Position numbers and translations under genes: made by a program. The notes below the pieces were generated by a model. That model was not told the DNA's origin and searched no databases. It saw only the letters and a program-made list of their open reading frames with translations. From Ophiosphaerella korrae (lineage: Eukaryota > Ascomycota > Dothideomycetes > Pleosporales > Phaeosphaeriaceae): a stretch of DNA of 24,032 nt. Below are positions 1 to 8,335 of this stretch, piece by piece. Position 1 is the stretch's first letter. Each line of letters begins with the position of its first letter. The stretch is from NCBI GenBank assembly GCA_028456385.1, contig JALNQF010000544.1:1-24032 (forward strand), in the 5' to 3' direction.

Positions 1-1656
1 CGCACGTTCAGCAGCCTTTACAGCCTTCTCCTTCACTCTCTCCTCTTTAAGCCTCTCTCTCTCAATACGCCTCTCTTTAGCTTCTTTCTTTTTGAGGAGC
101 TGAGCAGCCTTTCTCAGCTTCTTTGTCTCAGCTTTCTGGAGTTTTTCTTCTGCCTTTTCTCTCTGTTTAATAGTTTCTCGTACACATGCCTCTCTTATCT
201 TTCTAGGCAACCAGAATTGATTATAACTATAAGTCTCTTAACGTTGTTGCAGGTTAAGAGCCTTACTCTTTTTCTAATACTTCTTTTTAATAGTAAGAGC
301 TTCTCTTAGCCCTTCTATCTTATAGCGAAGTAGCTCATTTTAAACTTAAAGATAGTAGAGTAACTAAGTAATCTTTTTTACTTGTTTCTCTTGCCCCTTC
401 TTTGTAACTAACTAAACTATCATTCTTATCTTTCTCTAATTAGCCTTATTAAGAGATAGTGAGCTACCTAATAGTTTATCTTTATCTAGAGTTTGTAGAT
501 AGAATCTTTTAAGGATAACCTTAGAGTTCTTTAGCTAGACCCTAGTTGCCTTAAAAGCTTTTAAAATAGTTTCTTTTTTAAAAGAAGAGATCTAGGTAGA
601 CTAGAATAAAAGAAAGAAGTTACCTTTAGTAATTAGTACAAGGCCTTAGCTACGGTGTAGGTAGTTTGTAAGTTTAGATAAGTAAGTAGATAAGAGAGGC
701 TTAAACATTACTATATTAAGTAGTTAGAGGGTGTGAGTTAAATAAGAAGGAAAGATTGCTAGGAGAATCTTGTTCTAATAGCAATACTTAATAAAATCTA
801 TAGTAATATAAGATCTATAGCTATCTAGGATTAGGAGTTAATAAAATCTCTATGCACTCTTCTTAGTGTAGTAATTAAACACCTGTTTAAGCTATATAAG
901 GCCTATCTCGTTGTTAGTCTATCTAGAAGGAGATAAAGTAACTAAGACTTAATGTTTGCTAGCCTTAATATCTTCAACCTAAGATAATTAAATGTTACCC
1001 TATTTAGCTTAGTAGATAAGGCTAGGTAGTAGAGCCTCTCTATCTACCCTAATATAGGCTAGAACAGTTATCTATTCACGTAAGCTATCCTAAAGTAAAT
1101 CTCTTACTTCTTTTCTCTCCTACTCCTACTTACTAAAGATCCTCTTACTTCTACCTATAATACTAATTAAGAAGCCCTTCTTATCTATATTGTACGTGTG
1201 CTAAAGCTCTATCTCGTACTAATCTATCTTCTAGTAGAGAAGATTAAACTAGAGTCTGTATTTAATCTCTAAATTAGCTTAGTAGCGTGTACGGTCTATA
1301 CCCGACGTCTACTAAGAGATAAGATAGTCCTTGTTTCTGTTAATAAAGCGCGTTACATAGCCCTCTCCTACAGCCTCCTTTACTACGCTTAAAGCAAAAT
1401 TTTGTACTATCTTTCTTGTAGGTAGTAGGCCTTTCTCTATAAGACCTTTAATATATTGAACAAGCTCTAGCTCTTGTTATAGGCTTAGCTTGCGCTAGTT
1501 AATTCCTTTGACTGAACGTGGGGCTTGACAACCCTAGTGCCTTCGAGACAACGTAGTTCTGCTTACACTATAGGTATCAGCAATCTTTTGATACGAAAAA
1601 GGTTCTCCTGGCTCTAGCGACTCAATTGCTGCAAGCGCGTCCTTAATTGCTCCCAT
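1..1656 (-). pseudogene. Fot1/pogo-type transposase of element A, RIP-inactivated, partial
   Basis: A DDE-superfamily transposase for cut-and-paste movement at TA sites. The start is the ATG at 1656-1654 (M-G-A-I-K-D-A-L-A-A-I-E-S), followed by a helix-turn-helix segment ending in L-S-R-R-H; a TAG follows at once, probably a former Gln codon. A catalytic Asp codon lies at 825-823 in the context L-I-L-D-S-Y-R-S-Y, where the family has D-G-H-x-S-H. This is codon 278, the same position as in element B. The frame stays in register to base 1, where a Lys/Glu/Arg-rich helix marks the C-terminal part (codons about 490-552). Many in-frame TAG and TAA codons make it non-functional; the last roughly 70 codons are cut off by the window edge. 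Confidence 0.85.
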
Positions 1657-1701
1657 TTTGATAGAGTTGTGGCTCGTCAAAGTTGGCGTTGAGTCTAGTA
1701 G

Positions 1702-1754
1702 TTTGGTGTTCGCCGGGCGTTACGCCGAGGCGGGCGTTACGCCGACGGGCACGG
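1702..1754 (-). repeat. Terminal inverted repeat of element A (one arm visible)
   Basis: A 53-bp end running from the TA at 1755-1756 to the TTTGGTG edge at 1702. It holds two copies of the palindrome GGCGTTACGCC at 1716-1726 and 1733-1743, spaced 17 bp apart, plausibly transposase binding sites. The length equals that of element B's arms. The partner arm is outside the window, so the inverted-repeat status is inferred from B. Confidence 0.7.
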
Positions 1755-1756
1755 TA
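1755..1756. other. TA target dinucleotide shared by elements A and B
   Basis: A single TA separates the last base of A (1754) from the first base of B (1757). With the TA at 3866-3867 it forms the target duplication of B. It also serves as the flanking TA of A, so one element inserted into the TA beside the other. Confidence 0.85.
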
Positions 1757-1809
1757 ACGTGTCTGTGCGCGTGATGCGCATGTTCGCGTGATACGCACCC
1801 CCCACCAAA
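1757..1809 (+). repeat. Left terminal inverted repeat of element B
   Basis: Starts ACGTGTCTGTGCG and ends CCCACCAAA. It contains two related palindromic boxes, GCGTGATGCGC and GCGTGATACGC. Apart from one A/G difference near 1792 it is the reverse complement of 3813-3865. Confidence 0.92.
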
Positions 1810-1844
1810 CTTGAGTTTTTACAACAAGCGATAACTCCACCAAT

Positions 1845-3713
1845 ATAGACCCGATTCAAGCTGCGATTGAAGAAATTGAGTCGCATGGACCAGAAGAAGG
1901 TTTCTCGTATAAAAAAATTGCTGCTAAATATAATATTCAGCGATCTACGCTAAGCCGAAGACGCCGAGGCCTGACAAGCTCAAATCAGACCAAAAAACTC
2001 AACTAGACAAAGCTCAGCCTACAGCAAGAGGATAAGCTTATACAGTATATCAAAAAGCTTACAGAGAGAGGCCTTCTACCTACAAGAGAGATAATAAGAA
2101 ACTCAGCGTTATAGGTAGCTCACAAGACTATTAGCTAGAGCTAGGTAACTCGCTTCCTCTATTAAAACTAGAGCTTACTTGTATCTAAATAGACTACTAG
2201 TATTGACTACAAACGCTACAAAGCTAATTCTTATACAAAGTATAAGCTATACTTTAACTTAATACATTAGAAGATAGAGGAATATTAGATAGAGCTATAG
2301 TATACATACAATATAGATAAGAAAGGCTTTATAATTAGTATTACTAGGAGGTCTAAACGTATCTTTAGCTAAGCAATGTAGGAGAGGAAGGAGGCTTAGG
2401 TAGCTCTCTAAGATAGCTCTCGCAAGTAGATAACTACCCTAGCGTGTATCTATGTAGATAGGATATCTCTACTACCTAGACTTGTATATAAAGCTACCTA
2501 AGGAGCTATAAGATTAGTATAAGTAGACGTAATTAAGGTTAGAGAGCATTAAGTCTTTGTTAGCTTATCTCTATCTAGATAGACAAATAATAACGTTAGT
2601 CTAGCCTAGCTTAAGTAGGTGTTTAACCGCTATACTACTACTAAAGCTAGACGCTTATATTAGTTACTTATTGTAGATAGGTATAGCTCTTATATTACTC
2701 TAGATTTTATTAACTTTTGTAATAAAAATTAGATCTTACTTACTATCTTTTCTCTCTATTTAACTTACTCCCTTTAGCTACTCGATGTAGTAATATTTAG
2801 GCCTCTTACGTCTACCTACATAGTTAAACTTAATAACTACTTTTAGTAGGCCTAAGGCCTTATCTTAGTTAGTAAAGGCGACTTCTTTCTACTCTTCTAG
2901 TAAGCCTAGATAAAGACTTTTAAATCTTTAACAATACTTAAGTTATTTAAAGCTATAGGTATCTAGCTAAGAGACGCTAATAGGATCCTTAAATAGTTTA
3001 ATTACTCGCTAGCTAATAAGAGCTAGAGCTCTATATCGCTGTTAAGCCTCTATAATAGTAACTAGAGGTAGATAGATAGCTTTATCTAGAGTGCCGTAGA
3101 GGATACTACTTAGCCTTAAGTTAAGATACTAAGGACTTTACTCTACTACTTTTAAACTTAATATAAGCTTGTATAATATAAGAATAAGGGACTACGAGTA
3201 GCTCTTAGTATTTAAGAGAGGTATAAGAAAAAGAGTAACTCTCTTAACCTCTAGTAGCGCGAAGAGTACTATAGTAGGGCTGTCTTCTAGTTACTACGTA
3301 AGGTAAGAGAGGCTTACTATCGTAAGAAGGTAGAGGAGTAAGAGAAAGAGTAGGAGAAAGTTTAAAAGGCTAAGAGGAGAGAGCTACAATAGGCTACTTG
3401 CTAATACAAGAAGAAGCTAGCTAAGGAGAAGCGTGTAGCGCGAGAGGTAGCTAAGTTAGTAAGGGAGAAAGAGAGGGTAGAGAAGGTAGCTTAGCGCGCA
3501 GCCTAGCGCGTAGCTATTAACACCAAGAACTCTATACAACCTGGCTAGAGGCAGAAGAGGAAAGCTTTAAGTTTATCTACTTAGAAGAACAAGCGCAGCA
3601 AACGGGTAGTTGATGCTGTAGGCAGTGAGGAGTCTCTAGCAGCTGCATTAGCAGTTCTACTTAAAACTACTCGCTCTGGCCGCAACGTCAGCCTCCCAGC
3701 AAAATTCAGATAG
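1845..3713 (+). pseudogene. Fot1/pogo-type transposase of element B, RIP-inactivated, full length
   Basis: Full-length relic of a transposase of about 622 codons. The likely start is ATA at 1845, a G-to-A derivative of ATG, giving (M)-D-P-I-Q-A-A-I-E-E-I-E-S, then a helix-turn-helix ending L-S-R-R-R-R-G. The catalytic triad survives as Asp codons at 2457 (residue 205), 2676 (278, context V-D-R-Y-S-S-Y for D-G-H-S-S-H) and 2784 (314, L-L-D-V). The last two are 35 residues apart, the DD35D spacing of Fot1/pogo. A Lys/Glu/Arg-rich helix follows near 3300-3530, and the end is R-S-G-R-N-V-S-L-P-A-K-F-R with TAG at 3711-3713. Start, triad and stop all share one frame, so there is no net indel. Inactivation is by dozens of in-frame TAG/TAA codons, mostly at expected Trp or Gln positions. 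Confidence 0.92.
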
Positions 3714-3812
3714 TCTATATTACTCGCAAGTCTCTAGTTACTACTCTACTACAAAATTTCGTAATAATAGCAATTGTGTGTAGCTCTGCAGCCTCATCTT
3801 TGAGATCGCGAC

Positions 3813-3865
3813 TTTGGTGGGGGGTGCGCATCACGCGAACATGCGCATCACGCGCACAGACACGT
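3813..3865 (-). repeat. Right terminal inverted repeat of element B
   Basis: Reverse complement of 1757-1809 with one transition difference. It ends CAGACACGT immediately before the TA at 3866-3867. Confidence 0.92.
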
Positions 3866-3867
3866 TA
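3866..3867. other. TA target duplication, right copy, element B
   Basis: The TA directly after the right inverted repeat matches the TA at 1755-1756. Sequence from 3868 onward is the old flank. Confidence 0.85.
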
Positions 3868-4380
3868 GCTCGCCTCTAACTCGACCACAAAGCACCAACT
3901 GCGATACTGCCAGATGCGACGCGGTAAGCCGCACCAGCTGTGACGTCGCTAGAACTGACGTTGAGCGCCGAGCTAGCATGTGAGATTCAGATGAGAATCG
4001 AGATGGCGATCGATCGAACCTAGCTCGCCACTAAATCAACTCAGCTACCGCGCATCAACTCAGCTACTGCACGTCAACTCAGCTACTGCACGTCAACTCA
4101 GCTACTGCGCATCGAATCTGCGGTACGCATCAACTCAGAACTGCAATCAAGCAACGCGCCAGTGCAGGCTAGAGAACTAAGATCTGGCTCGGCAATCAAT
4201 TATCAAAAGATAGCCACTTATACGAACTATTCAAGGAGGCCAAGCTATTATAAGTCAAACTACCTCAGCAATATTACACTTACCTTAACGCGTTCCACCA
4301 CTCCTCAGGCAGCCCTACTCCTCGGGCACCCCCATCAAATCTACGTAACCTAACGCGTACAATCTACAATGCTGCGCGCA
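3868..4380. other. Less mutated GC-richer strip between transposons
   Basis: This stretch keeps CA, TG and CG dinucleotides and looks far less RIP-affected than what follows. It holds the 19-bp minisatellite (4035-4110). I recognise no gene. An open frame at 4162-4353 has no family resemblance and I do not call it a gene. It may be unique flanking DNA or the 5' end of element C; the sequence alone does not decide. Confidence 0.5.
4035..4110 (+). repeat. 19-bp minisatellite, four tandem copies plus degenerate units
   Basis: Four consecutive 19-bp units of the type ATCAACTCAGCTACTGCRC start at 4035, 4054, 4073 and 4092. A divergent 18-bp unit follows at 4111 and a partial unit at 4129 (ATCAACTCAGAACTGC). 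The units differ at a few positions, mainly C/T and A/G. Confidence 0.9.
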
Positions 4381-4439
4381 AAACGTTCTAAATCGCCTTA
4401 AAGAGATAGTAGAACTCTTCTTATAGTTAAATTAATTTA

Positions 4440-5840
4440 ATCTAAAAAAATTAGTGCTATAAAGAAGGCTTCTTTGTTGTACAACGTACCTAGAACAATA
4501 CTCTAACGCTAGATTAAAAAGGTCCCTACAATCTAAGAATTTAATAGAGGAAAACGTAAGCTCTTACTTATAGAAGAATAGTCTCTTGTTTAATAGATCC
4601 TAAGCCTTAATTAACGTATATTTCTACCTATATTATTAACGTATAACAAATAGTAGACGTTTTACTAGCTGCCTATAGTTAAAATCCTCCTCCTCTAATA
4701 GGTAAGAACTAGGTAGATAAATAGATTAGGGGCTAGCCTAAGCTTTAGACAAAGTAGAATAGAAAGTTCTACTTCTAGCGCGCTAAGTATTAAAACCTAG
4801 TCTAAATTAACGTATAGTTTAAGCTTATACAAGAGATACGCTAGGCGTATAGGATACTTAATAAGGATATATACAACTTAAATAAGAATAGGTTTATAAT
4901 AAGAGTAGCTTTAATATCTAAAGTTATTATAAGTTTAGATATAATTAGTTAAGCTATTACTATCTAGCTAGAAAATTATAACTAGAGTATAACAATTAAG
5001 TATATTAACGTATCTAGTTAGTTAATCTTACCTTTTATTATCTTAGCTAAAAAGATATACTAAAGTAGCTACTATATAGATTAACTAGCTAGCTATATAA
5101 TTATAGTTAGTAATAATAGATAGATAATAGATAAACTAAGCGTATACTAGTTCTAGTATTTTAATAAGTAAATAGAGAGCTATATAAGTAGAGTATATAA
5201 GCTCTTAATCTTAGATAGATATAGTAGCTATACTACTTCTATATTTAATTAGTATTATATAGAATATAAAATTATAACCTTTTATATACTAGCTTATATA
5301 TCTTACTTTTTTTTACTTCTTAATATAAGCTACTTCTCTTTTCTTAAAGTAGTATATAGTTTTAAGATTAAACTTTTAGTATCTAAAAGAGTCTTCTATA
5401 TTAATAAAGAAAAGTTCTTATATATATATTTACTTATATGTATATTAGTAATTAGTTTAAGTAATAACTAAAGTAGCTTTTAAGCTACTAGACTAATTCT
5501 ATATAGTTTAGAGTATATCTTTAATTCTTTTACTCTTATTAAGACTCTATCTTTATAAAGAACTACTTTAAATTAAGAGCTATAAGTAGCTAAGATACTT
5601 TATACTCTTAATTAACTTAAAAAATAAGCTTATCTTATATAAGATCTCGTTTATTATTAGTCTTAAAGCCTAATAAGTTTAGTAATTACTTAACTTATTA
5701 AGAGCTATTAACTAGCTATATACTTAGTAGCTATTCTTATAAAAGAGAATTATAAACTCTAGGTTATAAATAAATATTAAAAATATAAAAAAGCTTAGCC
5801 TAGATATTATATTACTTTACAAAGTATTCTTAAAGATAAT
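4440..5840 (+). pseudogene. Pogo-type transposase relic of element C
   Basis: Remains of a second pogo transposase type with a CENP-B-like helix-turn-helix, very heavily mutated. From about 4453 one reads A-I-K-K-A-S-L-L-Y-N-V-P-R-T, a helix-turn-helix signature. The register shifts by one near 4640. After that comes the N-P-P-P-L-I-G-K-N segment at about 4686-4709 (P-P-P-x-V-G-K-N-W in the family), then D-I-Y-N-L-N at 4866 (for D-I-Y-N-x-D-E). The second catalytic Asp survives at 5214 (L-I-L-D-R-Y-S-S-Y). The third is AAT (Asn) at 5322 in L-L-N-I where P-L-D-V is expected, exactly 36 codons downstream, so DD35D spacing holds. A family-like tail (S-S-F-x-A-T) follows near 5485. Ends are uncertain and I found no terminal inverted repeats. 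Confidence 0.78.
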
Positions 5841-5849
5841 TAAGTATAT

Positions 5850-6370
5850 ATATTAATTATAATAATAGATAAAGCTACTAAAGAGAAATCTTTTAGAGTA
5901 TACTAATATATAAAGCTATAAAAAGAACTAATATAGAATAATCTAATTTATCTACTTATAAAGTTTTAACTTAATTAACTATATTATAATAGAGTAATTA
6001 TATATTAGATTAAATAGATATAATAAGATTAGTAAAATATATTAAAAAAACCTAGCTTACTAATAAGTAACTTAACTAAAGAGGTATATTAAATTAGTAT
6101 ATAATAATTACTAAGCTACTAACTTTACTAAAGCTAAATAATTATAGCTTTAGCTTTTATAAATAAAAGATCTTATATATAAAAAGATAAACTACGTTAG
6201 TATAACTAATATAATAAAGAAACTAGCGCTTTAATAAAAAGTATACTAAAGATCTAGCTTACTACTATTTTAAGAGACTTAGCTAAAACTACTATAGTAT
6301 AGATATATAGATAGCGTATATAGCTAAAGATAGATATAGCTAAAGATAGATATATATAAAGATAAATTAA
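5850..6370. other. Decayed AT-rich sequence, no recognisable gene
   Basis: Extremely AT-rich with stops in all frames. It may hold the 3' part of element C or another relic. The only structure I see is a short tandem repeat at 6319-6350. Confidence 0.5.
6319..6350 (+). repeat. 16-bp direct repeat, two copies
   Basis: TATAGCTAAAGATAGA occurs twice in tandem (6319-6334 and 6335-6350), followed by a related AT-rich run. Confidence 0.8.
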
Positions 6371-7241
6371 TTAACTTTTCTTTTACTTTAACCTATATCT
6401 ATTAATTTATAATCCTTAAATCTAATAATAGAAAGTAAGTAACTATAAATTCTAGTAACTAATAAGTTAATAACAAGTATAAAGAAAAAAAAAGTAAAGT
6501 TTATATAATTAGATAGTAATAAAATACTATAACTAATATAGCTAAATAAAAATTAAGTAAGTACTATAATTTTTAGATAAAAAGTTTATAGTACTACTAT
6601 CTTATACTTAATATATAATAGAAAAGTAAAAAACTAAATTAAAGAGTAATAAAAAATAATTTATAATAAGAACTTAAATAAGTTAGTTAATATAGCTAAA
6701 TATAAAACTAATACTAGTATTATACTAAGGCTTAGTAAGCTAATTAAAAGAGTTAAAGTTAACTTTATAACTTCTAATTAGCTTAGCTTTACTTTTCTAA
6801 CTTAGTATACTAGTAAAACCTTAGTTTATAATACTAAAGTATATTATAACTTTTAAGTTAAATATAAAGTATCTAGAGATAGTAATACTTAAAAAGAATA
6901 TCTAGATAAGATTAGCTTAGAAGTATAATCTAAATATAGCTAAATAGTAAGATAAGTATATATATAAAGTAACTTACTTATGTATTAAGTAATAGTTAGA
7001 AAAAATAAAGTATATTACTTTATTAATACTAGAGCTTAAATAAACTTAATAAAGATAAGTATAGTAAAAGTACTATAAATTATATATAAAAAGATAACTT
7101 AAGACCTAGCTAACTTAAAATATATTATAAGTATAAATAGGAAGCTAAACTTTTATATAATAATAGCCTAGAGTATATAAGTATAAAGAAAAAAAGTAAC
7201 TATAAATATAAACTATTAAATAGTAGCTAAATTAATAAAAT
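6371..7241 (+). pseudogene. Retroelement relic F, left part, ending in protease-like segment
   Basis: A degraded plus-strand reading frame. Near its right end it reads Y-Y-F-I-N-T-R-A at 7013-7036, which fits a retropepsin-type active site (F-V-D-T-G-A) after G-to-A changes, followed by I-N-L-I. The frame is broken at 7241 by insertion of element D and resumes in phase at 21360 after the duplicated AAAAT is removed; there V-I-L-Y-S-F and, eight residues on, V-N-L-A resemble the I-L-G-x-x-W...N-P segment that follows gypsy proteases. Upstream (6371-7000) I see only possible gag remnants. The family is inferred; no reverse transcriptase is visible. Confidence 0.45.
7237..7241. other. Target site duplication AAAAT, left copy, element D
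   Basis: AAAAT immediately precedes the TGTTATAGGG edge of the D LTR. The same pentamer follows the other LTR at 21355-21359. Confidence 0.88.
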
Positions 7242-7682
7242 TGTTATAGGGTTACTAGGGTTAACTTCCTAATAACTTTAGGGGTATTAGTAGATTAAGA
7301 GTTAATAACAAAAGTTTATATAGTAATCTACAATATGCTATAAATAATAAAAGATGTTTTGTAACTATCTTAGTATTGTCGCTTGTAGTTAATAATTAAA
7401 TTACTAATACTATCCTAATAATGCGTATTACTACTAACTATATACCTATATCTCTTAGCTAGCTTTATGCTTTGTATTTACTAAGATCGCAAATTATAAA
7501 TTTATTACGTACTTAAATTTATACTTTGTATTTACTAAGATTGTAAATCGCGAATTTGTTATATGTCCTTGTTATAGTTAGCTTCCTAATTAAGTTTATT
7601 ACCCTATAGGTTGTATATATTATTGTTATCTATAGTAAGGCTAATTAGCTCTAATTAGCTTTCTCTTGTGACAGCCGTAACA
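7242..7682 (-). repeat. 3' LTR of element D (441 bp)
   Basis: Bounded by TGTTA...TAACA. On the plus strand it runs from TGTTATAGGG (7242) to CCGTAACA (7682). It contains an imperfect 54-bp tandem duplication starting at 7465 and 7519 (core TTTGTATTTACTAAGAT). It matches 13833-13884 joined to 20966-21354 along its whole length. Confidence 0.93.
7465..7572 (+). repeat. 54-bp tandem duplication inside the D LTR
   Basis: Two adjacent copies (7465-7518, 7519-7572) share TTTGTATTTACTAAGAT followed by a GCGAATT-type box and TTATTACGT. The same doubling is present in the other D LTR near 21145-21235. Confidence 0.8.
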
Positions 7683-7696
7683 CTATTCCCTCCTTT
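7683..7696 (-). promoter_or_regulatory. Polypurine tract of element D
   Basis: Read on the minus strand, AAAGGAGGGAATAG lies immediately before the 3' LTR, the expected site for plus-strand DNA priming. Element E has the closely similar AGAAGGAGAGATAG at the equivalent place. Confidence 0.8.
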
Positions 7697-7917
7697 AGGT
7701 AGGTTCTTGTTTCTCCGCCCTAGGCCTAAGGTTATTAGTCTAGTATCTTTATTTATTTCTAGTTCTTTATTATCCTCTATATCTTCTCGTTCTAACTATA
7801 ATAAACTTCTTCTTGTTACTCGTATTACTCGTAATAAGGTTAAAATATTTCCTTGTGCTCGTTATACTCGTTTAAAGCTTACTTGTCTTATTTCTTTAAA
7901 GGATAGTAAATATTATA

Positions 7918-7963
7918 GTAAGTGTATTCTTGCTAATATTTAATATAAATATACTACTTCTAG
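7918..7963 (+). other. Candidate intron in the antisense gene of element D
   Basis: GTAAGT at 7918-7923, a CTAAT branch-like box at 7933-7937 and CTTCTAG ending at 7963. The 46-bp segment is phase 1, and removal joins the upstream frame to the E-A-K-A-K-R-K frame. The aligned segment in E (58 bp, GTAGAG...CTAG) has the same phase effect but a weaker donor. GTAAGT also encodes Ser-Lys within a CxxC-like motif, so the match may be chance. Confidence 0.4.
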
Positions 7964-8335
7964 TGTCTCTCTTATAGAATATAAGTGCTCGATTTCTATA
8001 TAGTCTCTTCTTACTAAGTTATATAGGGCGAGCTATTAACTAAGCTTAAGAGATACTATTATTATAGCTTATAGAGGCTAAGGCTAAGCGCAAGTTAACT
8101 CTTTATAAGCTAGTAGATCTTTATTCTTGTATTAAGTGTCTTTGTAAGATAAAGGCTTATAATAACGCTAAATTATCTAAATAGTCTCGTGCCTTAGAAG
8201 CTAAGATAGATCTTAAGGACGCTATACAGGCTGTTCTAGTTCCTATTGTATTAGACGTTCCTAACGCCTCTCTATTTAGCGTTAGTAGTGCTAGTTTTCT
8301 TAACTTACTACTAGGCGTTCTAGAGGGTTTTAATT

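Larger units (their letters stand above)
1..1754 (-). mobile_element. Fot1/pogo-type DNA transposon A (5' part; left end outside window)
   Basis: A RIP-mutated cut-and-paste transposon read leftwards. Its outer terminus is at 1754 and abuts a TA dinucleotide at 1755-1756, the usual pogo/Fot1 target site. The terminal 53 bp has the same layout as the terminus of element B (tandem palindromic boxes, then a CACCAAA inner edge) but a different sequence, so A and B are different subfamilies. The transposase starts 99 bp inside the terminus. The 3' end with its second inverted repeat lies beyond base 1. The terminal and C-terminal coding parts are GC-richer than the centre. Confidence 0.85.
1757..3865 (+). 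mobile_element. Fot1/pogo-type DNA transposon B, complete, 2109 bp
   Basis: A complete but inactive element bounded by 53-bp terminal inverted repeats and a TA duplication (1755-1756 and 3866-3867). It contains one transposase pseudogene (1845-3713). The two arms differ at one visible position, a transition. The outer roughly 200 bp on the left and 330 bp on the right keep CA dinucleotides and higher GC, whereas the interior from about 1990 to 3530 is heavily RIP-mutated. Confidence 0.92.

Noticed and set aside
1643..1843. Open frame of 66 codons on the minus strand
   Set aside because: It spans the GC-rich ends of both A and B and the shared TA and overlaps the real transposase start in another frame; the Arg/Thr-rich product is what the palindromic boxes encode by chance.
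4162..4353. Open frame of 63 codons on the plus strand
   Set aside because: No motif, no context and no continuation. It is open mainly because this strip escaped RIP. It could be the start of element C, but I cannot support it.
5850..7000. Possible CCHC knuckle of relic F near 6840-6880
   Set aside because: One expected Cys position reads Phe, which RIP transitions cannot produce from Cys, and the spacing is doubtful.
7668..7943. The 91-codon frame taken at face value as an ATG-started gene
   Set aside because: The first codon is GTG inside the LTR, not ATG. The frame is part of the longer antisense gene that continues in another frame to 8358.
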